Positions 17,282 to 25,214 of a stretch of 64,000 nucleotides of DNA are shown in pieces. This DNA comes from Candidatus Borrarchaeota archaeon (lineage in GTDB: Archaea > Asgardarchaeota > Sifarchaeia > Borrarchaeales > Borrarchaeaceae), in contig JAEORY010000001.1 of the NCBI GenBank assembly GCA_016840645.1, positions 33,963 through 97,962 of the forward strand, read 5' to 3'. The translations under genes were made by a program, and so were the position numbers. The notes under the pieces were generated by a model. That model searched no databases, was not told the origin of the DNA, and was given only the letters and a program-made list of their open reading frames with translations. How positions within the stretch are numbered: the first letter of the stretch is position 1; each line of letters starts with the position of its first letter.

Positions 17282-17704
17282 TTACTTCCTCTTTTTCTTC
17301 AGTTCTTTCTTAATGCGGGTGATTTCCTCATCCGAAAGTCCTGAAGCAGGTGCCCTGGCATAGATGCCAATCTTCTTTGCAGTTTCGATGATATCTTTTG
17401 ACGATACATCCAGTTCCTCTGCCAATTGATATACACGAACAACAAAGGTCTTCTCATCCTCATCTTTATCAACTACTGGCTTTGGTACTGAGGCATTCTC
17501 TGGAGCTACATCAACCGCAGCATTCTGTGGGGCGGCTGATACCGCCTTCCTTTTCCTTACCTCGACATGTTCAGCAGCCTTAATATTGATGAAGACATCT
17601 GCGAGTTTATCAGGGAGGTCGTATTCATAACCTCCCTGATAGATACAAACACGCATACCGTCTGGGGAGCCTTCTATCGAATAATTCATTTTGACTTTTT
17701 TCAA
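17282..17704 (-). CDS. Small virion-operon protein with an IF-2 N-terminal-like domain
   Basis: The 140-residue protein has two parts. Residues 1-55 hold a short beta unit (GMRVCIYQGGYEYDLPDKLA). Residues 78-140 (VRVYQLAEELDVSSKDIIET followed by AKKIGIYA and a Lys-rich end) closely resemble the small N-terminal domain of bacterial translation initiation factor IF-2 (IF2_N). In IF-2 that domain is a dispensable three-helix module. Its use between capsid and connector genes is unexplained. It may be a nucleic-acid or protein-binding module. No GTPase domain is present. Confidence 0.65.
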   Translation of the reverse strand: MKKVKMNYSIEGSPDGMRVCIYQGGYEYDLPDKLADVFINIKAAEHVEVRKRKAVSAAPQNAAVDVAPENASVPKPVVDKDEDEKTFVVRVYQLAEELDVSSKDIIETAKKIGIYARAPASGLSDEEITRIKKELKKKRK

Positions 17705-17717
17705 AACGCCTCCTTGA

Positions 17718-18227
17718 TTATTCGTCTATATCGCCAAATTCACCAACGATGGCCCAAACATTATCAAGAGGAGCCACAAGATGGATACCACAATCAGAGG
17801 CGACTGACGCATGCATCTCAAATCCACTAATCGCCGTCCCATCAGAGCCAAGCAGAATACAACCAGAACAAGATACATCTATCTGAGTACTGGCTTCTGT
17901 AAATGTCCCTAACGAGTCGCCTCTAAGAAAGATCCAGACATCTCGACCTGCCGAGCAGGATGTCAACCAAAATGACGCACTCACAACTGTTGAGTTTGCG
18001 TATATGGTTACCATCTTAACATTCTTTGGAAGGTTCTTTGTTGGTAAAACAGTGGCGGCTGCGGCAGGGGTAATTTCAACGGCTGTCTGATTACTGACAA
18101 GTAACTGCCTTGCATCTAAGCCAGTAACATCAGCGCCTGCGAATTCTAATACACCAGCCGATTGAACGACAAGTGCATTACCACCCCTCTCGTTATAAAC
18201 TAAAGTCTGATACGTTTCATCAGGCAT
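17718..18227 (-). CDS. Predicted head-associated structural protein
   Basis: I do not recognise this 169-residue protein as a named family. It is beta-rich, with several Cys residues (SCSAG, VSCSGC, SDCG) and a C-terminal APLDNVWAIVGEF segment like those of phage decoration or fibre-tip domains. Two other proteins in the window end similarly (DNLWALIVTGW at 49501-49890; TNWRLIGF at 1674-2162). Its place between capsid and connector genes and its clear AGGAGG site suggest a highly expressed virion protein. Confidence 0.5.
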   Translation of the reverse strand: MPDETYQTLVYNERGGNALVVQSAGVLEFAGADVTGLDARQLLVSNQTAVEITPAAAATVLPTKNLPKNVKMVTIYANSTVVSASFWLTSCSAGRDVWIFLRGDSLGTFTEASTQIDVSCSGCILLGSDGTAISGFEMHASVASDCGIHLVAPLDNVWAIVGEFGDIDE

Positions 18228-18307
18228 TTTATAAATCCTCCTAGCTTTTTATAGGCTTAATGGAGAGCATAATATATCAGCCCTCCATAGCCTACTTCTT
18301 TGGCTCA

Positions 18308-18886
18308 TTAAACAAGAACGCTTGCTGGCCAGTTGGCAGGTAAGCCAAGTACTGCAAGAGCATTCAGAGGCACATACGATATATTCGTCGATGCACTGAT
18401 GACAATCCTGACGTATCTTTCCATCCCCTTGTAGCCAATGACATGAGGATAACTATCGGTTACCATCTGCGCCTGGCTCGTTACCGAGATAGCAATATTG
18501 AGGATTTCACCGGAAGCCCCACCTGTCAAGGCGGGAATGCTCAGCGGAAAGCTCGCTCTTGTCAAAGCATCCAGGGCCAACCAGCTTGCCATTGTATAGA
18601 CTGAATACAAGCGCGGCAAATCAATACCAAACACATCACTTGCAACACAGTCTTGCCATGCATCGATACCAGCCGCTGACTGACTTGCCTTCTCGATATA
18701 TACATCCATCGGGTCCACGAAACTGGCAAGAGATATGATACTATGCTGAATAACGATAGCACATGTCTCATATCCTTGAGTGTCGATTGTGGCGCTGGTA
18801 ACAGCCGCAACACTGGGATCTGCATAATGTGGTTCGATAATTTCAAAGAACTTGAAATTACTTCTACCGTCTCTACGTCCACCCAT
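18308..18886 (-). CDS. Predicted capsid-associated structural protein
   Basis: The 192-residue protein follows the major capsid gene and has a hydrophobic, beta-strand-rich sequence with no catalytic motif. It starts GGRRDGRSNFKFFEIIEP. The segments YETCAIVIQHSI and GMERYVRIVISAS have the alternating pattern of jelly-roll or decoration proteins. It has a strong ribosome site (AAGGAGGAATAA). A capsid decoration or stabilising role is the likeliest guess from position. Confidence 0.5.
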   Translation of the reverse strand: MGGRRDGRSNFKFFEIIEPHYADPSVAAVTSATIDTQGYETCAIVIQHSIISLASFVDPMDVYIEKASQSAAGIDAWQDCVASDVFGIDLPRLYSVYTMASWLALDALTRASFPLSIPALTGGASGEILNIAISVTSQAQMVTDSYPHVIGYKGMERYVRIVISASTNISYVPLNALAVLGLPANWPASVLV

Positions 18887-18926
18887 GATTTATTCCTCCT
18901 TGGTGTGGTTTATTTTTTATTCAATA

Positions 18927-18957
18927 ATGAGAAGCATCATTTAAAAATGCTTCTCAT
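18927..18957. terminator. Perfect 11-bp hairpin after the capsid gene
   Basis: ATGAGAAGCAT and ATGCTTCTCAT are perfect inverted arms around a 9-nt AT-rich loop, just downstream of the capsid gene on the minus strand. The stretch after the stem is AT-rich but has no clean U run. It may therefore stabilise the capsid mRNA or stop transcription only partly. Confidence 0.55.
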
Positions 18958-18972
18958 CAAAGTTTTAATCTA

Positions 18973-20421
18973 TTAGACTGAGATTATACCAAGTTTAATT
19001 GCCTGAAAGTTAACGACATCGCCGCCAACTCTCTTCCTGGTATAAAACTCAACAAAGGGCTTCGCGGTATAAGGATCTCTTTGAACCGTGACACCCATAC
19101 GATCAACGATAACATAAGCCTCTCGCCAATCAGCAAGAGCTACTGAAAGAGCACTTGCAGCGACGGTCGGCATTGTCGTTGACATTCTCACGGGTAGACC
19201 CAGAATGGTACTTCCTGCGGGGTCATCGGCCAATCCTGGTTTCCAAATATACTGCCCGTTGCCGTCTTTCAGATACATGGCATCGGCAACGGTCAATCTA
19301 TTCATCAGCCAGGTTCCTCTGGTCAGAAAGTCTTCAATCAAGCTATACTTGACCGCGATGAAACCATCGGCAGTTAAAGCGGTTGCATTTTGCATCGCCA
19401 CCTGCTCAACCTGACCATAATTGACACCATCGCCATAAGACTCAAAACCTCTCGGTTGATTGACGCCATCGCCGGTTACAAAAGCAGCCCCTTCCCCTCG
19501 CAAGAATCTCGTAGAAACTTTATCAGCCAACCAATTTTCGACGTTGATCCCACTATCTTCCAGTAGGGTCATCGTTGCCCTCGGTTTAGCATAAAGGGTG
19601 TGAACTGGAATTCTCTTTTTAAACCATTGGGGAGTAGCGGTTTCACTGGTTGTCTCAGTTTCACCTTCCCAACCGTAACCTGCTTGATCCCAGTCAACCA
19701 TCCATTCCAATGCTCCGGTTGTGATTGTTTCAAGAGAAGCAAGTTGACGGATTGGATCGGACTCAAACAACCTGGTGATAATACGGTTGCTGGTTGCAGG
19801 GGTGACGGTATAGCCACCATCTGGATCGATGCCAACTGAAAGGGCTTTCATGTCTTCGGGACTGAGAAATTTCTCATCCTTGCGGAAGAAGGTTTCAAAA
19901 GCCTCCTTATATGCAGAATAAGCATCAACATCAACCTCCATAGATTTCGCCCGGTTCCACGTGGCACCTTTGCCGCTTTTATCACGGACTGCCATCGCAT
20001 GGATCATAAAAGACTTGGCCTCATTATAGAAGGTAGCGGAAGCTTTTTCTTCATCTCTCTGCTCAGCACCTTTCCTTCTCTTAATGGTGGTCTCGAAGGC
20101 ATCCAGTCGCTCATTGAATTTCTCAACATCAGACTTCATCTGAGCTTCAGCTTGATCAAAAGCAGCCTGTCTTGTGGTGATATCCTCTGTAAGCTTCGTC
20201 AGCTTTTCTTTTGTCAGAGCATCGGCTTCGGTAATATCCTTCCCTTTTACCTGCAAACCGTCAATGATCTTCTTCAGCTCTTCATGACCTTTGCGCAATT
20301 CGTCATAGCTATTCTTATGATTCTCACCGAGCTTTTTAATCTCATCTTGAACAGCCTTTACGACTTCTGGCTCCGGTGTTTGCTGACTGCGTCCATCAGA
20401 TTCTTTGACTTCGTAAGCCAT
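18973..20421 (-). CDS. Major capsid protein, HK97 fold
   Basis: The 482-residue protein has a long charged coiled-coil N-terminal region (about residues 20-120) that acts as the delta scaffolding domain and is cut off by the prohead protease. The HK97-fold shell domain follows (GGYTVTPATSNRII; GYGWEGETETTSETATPQW; GEGAAFVTGDGVNQPRGF). The AFVTGDGxxQPRGF segment is the family signature. It lies directly downstream of the protease gene, as in HK97-like phages. Confidence 0.93.
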   Translation of the reverse strand: MAYEVKESDGRSQQTPEPEVVKAVQDEIKKLGENHKNSYDELRKGHEELKKIIDGLQVKGKDITEADALTKEKLTKLTEDITTRQAAFDQAEAQMKSDVEKFNERLDAFETTIKRRKGAEQRDEEKASATFYNEAKSFMIHAMAVRDKSGKGATWNRAKSMEVDVDAYSAYKEAFETFFRKDEKFLSPEDMKALSVGIDPDGGYTVTPATSNRIITRLFESDPIRQLASLETITTGALEWMVDWDQAGYGWEGETETTSETATPQWFKKRIPVHTLYAKPRATMTLLEDSGINVENWLADKVSTRFLRGEGAAFVTGDGVNQPRGFESYGDGVNYGQVEQVAMQNATALTADGFIAVKYSLIEDFLTRGTWLMNRLTVADAMYLKDGNGQYIWKPGLADDPAGSTILGLPVRMSTTMPTVAASALSVALADWREAYVIVDRMGVTVQRDPYTAKPFVEFYTRKRVGGDVVNFQAIKLGIISV

Positions 20422-20444
20422 ATCAAATTCTCCTTTGTAAAGTA

Positions 20445-21233
20445 TTAACTATTGACTTGTTTCAAAGTTTTTAGAATCTCAAGCATCCCACTTGAATCTT
20501 CCTCATCTAAGTGGCTACTTTGATAGCCTGCATTTGCCTGATTTAGAATACGCAGCACCTCTGATAAGCCAGTAGCACCGCTCATCCTTCCCTCATCTGC
20601 CTCCCGCAGATAGGGTTTGTAGAGTTTAACCAGAAATTGAGCGAAGCTTCGTGAACAACCAGCATCCCGCAGGCTTCTTTCAAGCTCTCTCTCGGTTCCA
20701 GCTTCTTCAAATAGTTTCGGGTTTAATGTTTTCACTGTTTCAATTCTTGCATTTATATTAGCTGGGAATGTTACGATACTTAATTCCCATAAATCAATTT
20801 CTTTTAATAGTCGCGTACCTTTTTCTTTGCCGGGCTCGTGATCAACTACATCATAACCAATCGATAGACCAAAGCCAAATGACTTTGATTCAAACCCAAG
20901 CTTCATCGTCTCATAGACATCCTTCCCAAGTGATGTCCGCATAGCCAGTTTACCGACAGATCGCAGCCCTCTTGAATCTTCAGCCAGCTCAGTCCATACG
21001 CCTGGGATCTGATCTGACTTATGTTGCCATAGCATTGGGATTCCGTTGCCATTCCTGCCACCCTTTGCAAGCGATTTGACATAAGCGCCCTTTGCGACAA
21101 TATCACCATGAGCATCAGGAAGGCCACCAAATGTCGAACCATATCCTCGAAATATACCATCTTCCTCGATTTCCTTTACTTCGAATGGAAATGCGAGAAA
21201 GCTTTTATTCTGCCGGCTATCTTTTTTATTCAT
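20445..21233 (-). CDS. Prohead protease, HK97 gp4 family
   Basis: The protein begins at the ATG at 21233 (GGAGA site), giving 262 residues. The protease core includes FRGYGSTFGGLPDAHGDIV, the catalytic His in MLWQHK and the catalytic Ser in LWELSIVTFPAN. These match the S78 serine protease family that trims the capsid protein N terminus during head maturation. A helical C-terminal extension (about residues 170-262, GCSRSFAQFLVK) is typical. Confidence 0.9.
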   Translation of the reverse strand: MNKKDSRQNKSFLAFPFEVKEIEEDGIFRGYGSTFGGLPDAHGDIVAKGAYVKSLAKGGRNGNGIPMLWQHKSDQIPGVWTELAEDSRGLRSVGKLAMRTSLGKDVYETMKLGFESKSFGFGLSIGYDVVDHEPGKEKGTRLLKEIDLWELSIVTFPANINARIETVKTLNPKLFEEAGTERELERSLRDAGCSRSFAQFLVKLYKPYLREADEGRMSGATGLSEVLRILNQANAGYQSSHLDEEDSSGMLEILKTLKQVNS

Positions 21234-21323
21234 ATTTGATTCTCCATCACGATTGCCTCTCCCATAAAACAATATCCTTATATAAAATTATAATTTATTT
21301 TTTCCAGAAAAAAAAGTAAAAAA

Positions 21324-21455
21324 TTATTCTCTATCTCCCTCAGGATCTTCTGAGTCATCATCTTCTAAAGTAAATTGGATTATTTTCCCATCCTTATCAA
21401 CAAATTCAATGGAATCTATCCAATTATTGAACTCATCCTCATTATCTAATATCAT
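21324..21455 (-). CDS. Small acidic protein (43 aa)
   Basis: The ATG at 21455 overlaps the TGA of the MuF-topoisomerase gene (ATGA), and the frame runs 43 codons to a TAA at 21324. The peptide is strongly acidic (DNEDEFNNWIDSIEF at the start, EDDDSEDPEGDRE at the end). Tight coupling to its neighbour supports it as a real gene. An acidic partner of a DNA-binding or topoisomerase protein is one possibility, but there is no family match by eye. Confidence 0.55.
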   Translation of the reverse strand: MILDNEDEFNNWIDSIEFVDKDGKIIQFTLEDDDSEDPEGDRE

Positions 21456-23260
21456 TTTAAACCGCCTATAAAATCCCACACCATTGGATCAATGTAAGAA
21501 TTACGTGCCATTGTTGGTGTATTATGAAGAAATCCACTTACTCTTTCAGAGACCTCTTTAATTATTCTTTTCTTCATTCTTTTATCTATTTTCTGTCCAG
21601 CATACTTTTTTAATTCATCATAAGCAATCCTTGTGCCATGATACGTTCTAAAATCTTTAATCGTATATTTCTTACCATCTGCTAATTCTTTCAAATATTT
21701 ATTCAGCTTACTTGCCGTTATATCAGGAAATAATTTTTCCCCAGGTTTAGTATTTATTTTTCTTTCTTTGAGCCATTTTGATAATATATTATCTTTCAAT
21801 CTATAACTCACAGGGATACCTTCTTTCGCAATAAAATTTAATTTAATTAAGTCGCCTTTTATTTCAATATGCTCATGTCGTAGAGTAGTTAGTCCATATG
21901 CTTTTTTCTTAGCTCTAAAATCTCTAGATGATCCTGCTCGAATAGCTGTCTTATTTTCAAGTTCTAATAAATAAGCCCTACCATCACCAGCTTTCATACC
22001 CTCTTTAATTTTATCTCTAATACCAACAAGATCATTTTTAAAAGATTTAATACGATTAAATTTTTTCCTTGCAGCCTCTTCAATATGTTCCGCTGAATAT
22101 CTATATTGCCACCTGCCTGCTTTATCCAAACCTATGGCTTGTATCTTAGATTTTAAATCAGTTGATACTACTACATTTCGCCATGCGGGAGGCAAGCGCA
22201 TTTTATTTAATCTTTCAAACTCTTCAGTAGATACTTCCTTCCCTTTTAAAAACCATTTTCCTTCATCATTCCTTACATAATCTTCACATGATTGTGGAAC
22301 CTTCTTAAACTCAATTATAAATACTCCCTTCCATTCTACTAAACAATTATCCATCTTCCCAATTATATTCATCGGTGCATTAGAAGAAGTAATAGGCGGC
22401 TCATAAGGCTTAACAGGCTGAGTACTTCTTACGGTATGATAAAGCACAACACAACGGCAATTTACAATATTCCCAGGGCTACCAGAGGGATCACCGGGAT
22501 AATCCAAAGCCTCTCCAGTCCTTGTAAACTTAGCATCCATCGCAACCCGCTCACCATCTGCCGCCCTGTGCGCTATTCTTGTTCTATCATCAAGAGCTGA
22601 CATCCACTCCTTTTCCATCTCTATTCTTGTGCTTCTAACGGCTGCTTGAACTGATTTAACACCAGCGGTGTGAGTCTCTGTCCTTGCTATCCTAAGAGCT
22701 CTAACAGGATTCGTAACCCTACTATTACTCCTAATCTCTTTCGCTATCTCTTTATGGGATATCCCCTCTCCCATCCCTTTTTGAATAATACCGATAATAT
22801 TCTTTTTTGTTGTCTTATGAAGACGGCGGATCTTTGAATGCTCTGCTTGATACACCATCCACCGATCCATCTCTCCCCAGAATTCATCCTTTGGGGTTTT
22901 AGTGGCGGAAGGCGAAACATCAGCTTCATTAAACCATAAACTTCTCCCTTTTTCTTCTGCAAGTCTATTAAATGTTGACTTCAGGGATATATCCACCGCA
23001 TCATATACCTTTTTAAGGAATACTTTCGCCACCCGTCGATAGTGATTTTTAAGAGTCTCTACCATCCTTCTATACTCACTATCAACCGCGAGATCGATAC
23101 CAGTTAGTAAACCCTGCTCAACAAACTTTGCTGCATTAAGATACTGACGACCAAGGATAGGCCTAAGCTCTCTTGCATAGGTATTCTCAAGTGGCTGCAT
23201 TATTCGAGTCATTTCAAACAGGAAAGCCCTGCGAGCTCTTCTATTTGTAATATTAATCAT
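21452..23260 (-). CDS. MuF-like head protein fused to a type IB DNA topoisomerase
   Basis: The 602-residue protein has two parts. Residues 1-280 are a phage head morphogenesis (SPP1 gp7 / Mu gpF) domain, with ARTETHTAGVKSVQAA at 192-207, ALDDRTRIAHRAADGERV at 222-239 and the Cys-rich NIVNCRCVV. Residues about 350-600 are a complete bacterial-type topoisomerase IB: LPPAWRNVVV, AGRWQYRYSAEH, TTLRHEHIEIKGD, and KDFRTYHGT. Catalytic residues are visible as R441 (TAIRAG), K479 (FIAKEG), R538 (KDFRTYHG), H579/N580 (LHNTP) and the nucleophile Y589 (ARNSYIDP). Such enzymes relax supercoils by a 3'-phosphotyrosine nick. Since gpF/gp7 proteins are in the head and some are ejected with DNA, the fusion probably places a topoisomerase in the virion. 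It overlaps the portal gene by 4 bp. Confidence 0.88.
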   Translation of the reverse strand: MINITNRRARRAFLFEMTRIMQPLENTYARELRPILGRQYLNAAKFVEQGLLTGIDLAVDSEYRRMVETLKNHYRRVAKVFLKKVYDAVDISLKSTFNRLAEEKGRSLWFNEADVSPSATKTPKDEFWGEMDRWMVYQAEHSKIRRLHKTTKKNIIGIIQKGMGEGISHKEIAKEIRSNSRVTNPVRALRIARTETHTAGVKSVQAAVRSTRIEMEKEWMSALDDRTRIAHRAADGERVAMDAKFTRTGEALDYPGDPSGSPGNIVNCRCVVLYHTVRSTQPVKPYEPPITSSNAPMNIIGKMDNCLVEWKGVFIIEFKKVPQSCEDYVRNDEGKWFLKGKEVSTEEFERLNKMRLPPAWRNVVVSTDLKSKIQAIGLDKAGRWQYRYSAEHIEEAARKKFNRIKSFKNDLVGIRDKIKEGMKAGDGRAYLLELENKTAIRAGSSRDFRAKKKAYGLTTLRHEHIEIKGDLIKLNFIAKEGIPVSYRLKDNILSKWLKERKINTKPGEKLFPDITASKLNKYLKELADGKKYTIKDFRTYHGTRIAYDELKKYAGQKIDKRMKKRIIKEVSERVSGFLHNTPTMARNSYIDPMVWDFIGGLK

Positions 23261-24909
23261 TCTTCACCAGCCGCCTCAAATGTGCCGCCTCTACTATTAC
23301 AATGGGATCTTGCTGACGCAGCCGTCCATGAGCCCTTTTTATATCTTAAAGCCTGTACCGACGCCTTACCATCTTTTATTCCGAATATGTAATCTACACA
23401 TTTATTATCACTTCTTCTATAACAGTTAACTCTATTAAAACTATCAAATTGATCAGGGGGTTTTAAACGACAAGCATGCTCATTCGGATATGGTTTGCCT
23501 TCATCTGGCATAGCATCTGGTGGTAATTCTTTAACATCAAACGATTCATCCTTTTTATTACCACCATATGTAAAGCCAAGCATATCATCTATTTCATCAT
23601 CAGAATATCCCTGCTCAATCAGATTCATTCTAATATTGTCTTCTTCTTCAACTTCCTCTTCTTCACTTTCTTCATCCTCAGCAACTCCAAGAGGGATCAT
23701 CGTGGCTGGAACCAGGATGACATCACCAGGCTTATCTGTTGGCTCATACTGCTCTAATCCAACCATCTCGCGCTTTTCATTTATAGTCAGAAAGTCACTC
23801 CCTTGTGCTCTCTCCCACAGCTTATCCCTCTTATATGAAAGTGCTGGGACGTTATCGAGGATATAATCTGCAAATACATTCTCTTCTTTTTGGAAAAGCC
23901 AATTATTCAGCTCACCTTTAAAATAATTCAAATAAAAGAATATAGTAGTTTCCCAAAAATCAGCCCTCGCTTCGCGATAGTTAGCATAGGTACTATCACC
24001 AGGGATACCAAGAAGCTGAGGTGGTACTCCATAACCAAGCGCGATCCTTCTTGCCAATTCCCTACCACCCTCTGTGAAATCGAGATCTTTTGGTGCCCAG
24101 GCGTACGGTTCAGCCTTTGTCCCGGATTCACCAGTTATAATAATATTCTTCCCAGCATTCTTCGCACCCGTATGCTGTTCACGAAGGTGACGTTCGAGGG
24201 CATCAAATCCCTCCTCCCCGAGTGCACCAACAAGGGTAAACACCATCCCAGGACGGCCCTCATTATCAAGTATTGATTTGTTCCATTCAGTAGCTTGATT
24301 TGATGAATCTATCTCTCTGGCGGTGGGCTCTGTCACCGATGCTCCCCACCAATCATCAGTCGGGTGGAATGATTTTAATTGCAATACATCACATTGACCT
24401 GTAATGTCATCAACCTCCCAATTAGTTTCATTCGAGCCAACCCGATAGGTAAAGCCGGATAGCTTTCCTTCAGATGTATTTATCTTCATCCTATCAGGTC
24501 TTAATACATAGAGTTCCTTTGGGATACCTTTATTTTTTCCTGACGATGGGGATACTCTCTCAATAAATGAATTACCACAAATCAACAAATATGAGGTCAA
24601 CGATAGCATCAGAAATTCAAAACTATCACTTGGATTTGCTCTATGGAATAGATCATTTACAGGATGTTCTAAGAAATATTCTCTGTTATCATCATCGATA
24701 TTCTTGAATACTTTCCAAGGGACGGAACAGACTGATTTAGCTATCTTATCTATACACTTGAAAGCGATGACATTCTTGAGATAGGATTCCTTTGCAAAGT
24801 TTTCATAATCGTTAGGTGTCCATACTGCCCCACCCATACCAACAGAAACCATCCCGGCTGTTCTGCTTTCTTTCCTCTCGCCTCTTTTAAACCAATTAAA
24901 AAATCTCAT
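23257..24909 (-). CDS. Portal protein, HK97 family, with extra C-terminal domain
   Basis: The start is taken at the ATG at 24909 (550 residues), which is preceded by GAGGGG and avoids overlap with the upstream gene. The core shows phage portal features: NDYENFAKESYLKNVIAFKC, FHPTDDWWGASVTEPTARE and LGYGVPPQLLGIPGDSTYAN. An acidic stretch at about 420-440 is followed by a roughly 70-residue module (NEHACRLKPPDQF to TAASARSHCNSRGGTFE). That module also occurs at the ends of some phage proteases. It has conserved Cys and His and may be a protein-binding tail. Confidence 0.9.
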   Translation of the reverse strand: MRFFNWFKRGERKESRTAGMVSVGMGGAVWTPNDYENFAKESYLKNVIAFKCIDKIAKSVCSVPWKVFKNIDDDNREYFLEHPVNDLFHRANPSDSFEFLMLSLTSYLLICGNSFIERVSPSSGKNKGIPKELYVLRPDRMKINTSEGKLSGFTYRVGSNETNWEVDDITGQCDVLQLKSFHPTDDWWGASVTEPTAREIDSSNQATEWNKSILDNEGRPGMVFTLVGALGEEGFDALERHLREQHTGAKNAGKNIIITGESGTKAEPYAWAPKDLDFTEGGRELARRIALGYGVPPQLLGIPGDSTYANYREARADFWETTIFFYLNYFKGELNNWLFQKEENVFADYILDNVPALSYKRDKLWERAQGSDFLTINEKREMVGLEQYEPTDKPGDVILVPATMIPLGVAEDEESEEEEVEEEDNIRMNLIEQGYSDDEIDDMLGFTYGGNKKDESFDVKELPPDAMPDEGKPYPNEHACRLKPPDQFDSFNRVNCYRRSDNKCVDYIFGIKDGKASVQALRYKKGSWTAASARSHCNSRGGTFEAAGEE

Positions 24910-24913
24910 TTTT

Positions 24914-25204
24914 CTATGACCCCTCATCATATATCATCAGGGAATAGGGTTCGCCTGGCGCAGTCCTTGAATCATTAAATGTAACATGAGCCCAAAAGGT
25001 CCACATACCCGATGTTCCAAGAGTTTGTCCTGCTGAAAAATCCTTATAAACGATCCCATTTAGTTCATCACTAACTGTGGCGGCCCATGAACCCTCGACC
25101 CCATTTGGATCTTTATATTTTATCACAACCGACTGGGCACCCGAAAGTGTTTGCCCAATATGTGCGATTATTCTCAAATAATCCTGGTTTTTATATACTT
25201 TCAT
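24914..25204 (-). CDS. Small beta-sandwich protein upstream of portal
   Basis: The 96-residue protein reads KVYKNQDYLRIIAHIGQTL, SVVIKYKDPNGVEGSWAA and GMWTFWAHVTFNDSRTAPGE. It looks like a single Ig-like or BppU-type domain of phage structural proteins, with no signal peptide. It lies between the portal and the Ser/Glu-rich protein genes. A role in a head fibre or in attachment of the repeat proteins is possible but not shown. Confidence 0.5.
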   Translation of the reverse strand: MKVYKNQDYLRIIAHIGQTLSGAQSVVIKYKDPNGVEGSWAATVSDELNGIVYKDFSAGQTLGTSGMWTFWAHVTFNDSRTAPGEPYSLMIYDEGS

Positions 25205-25214
25205 AATCCATTCT

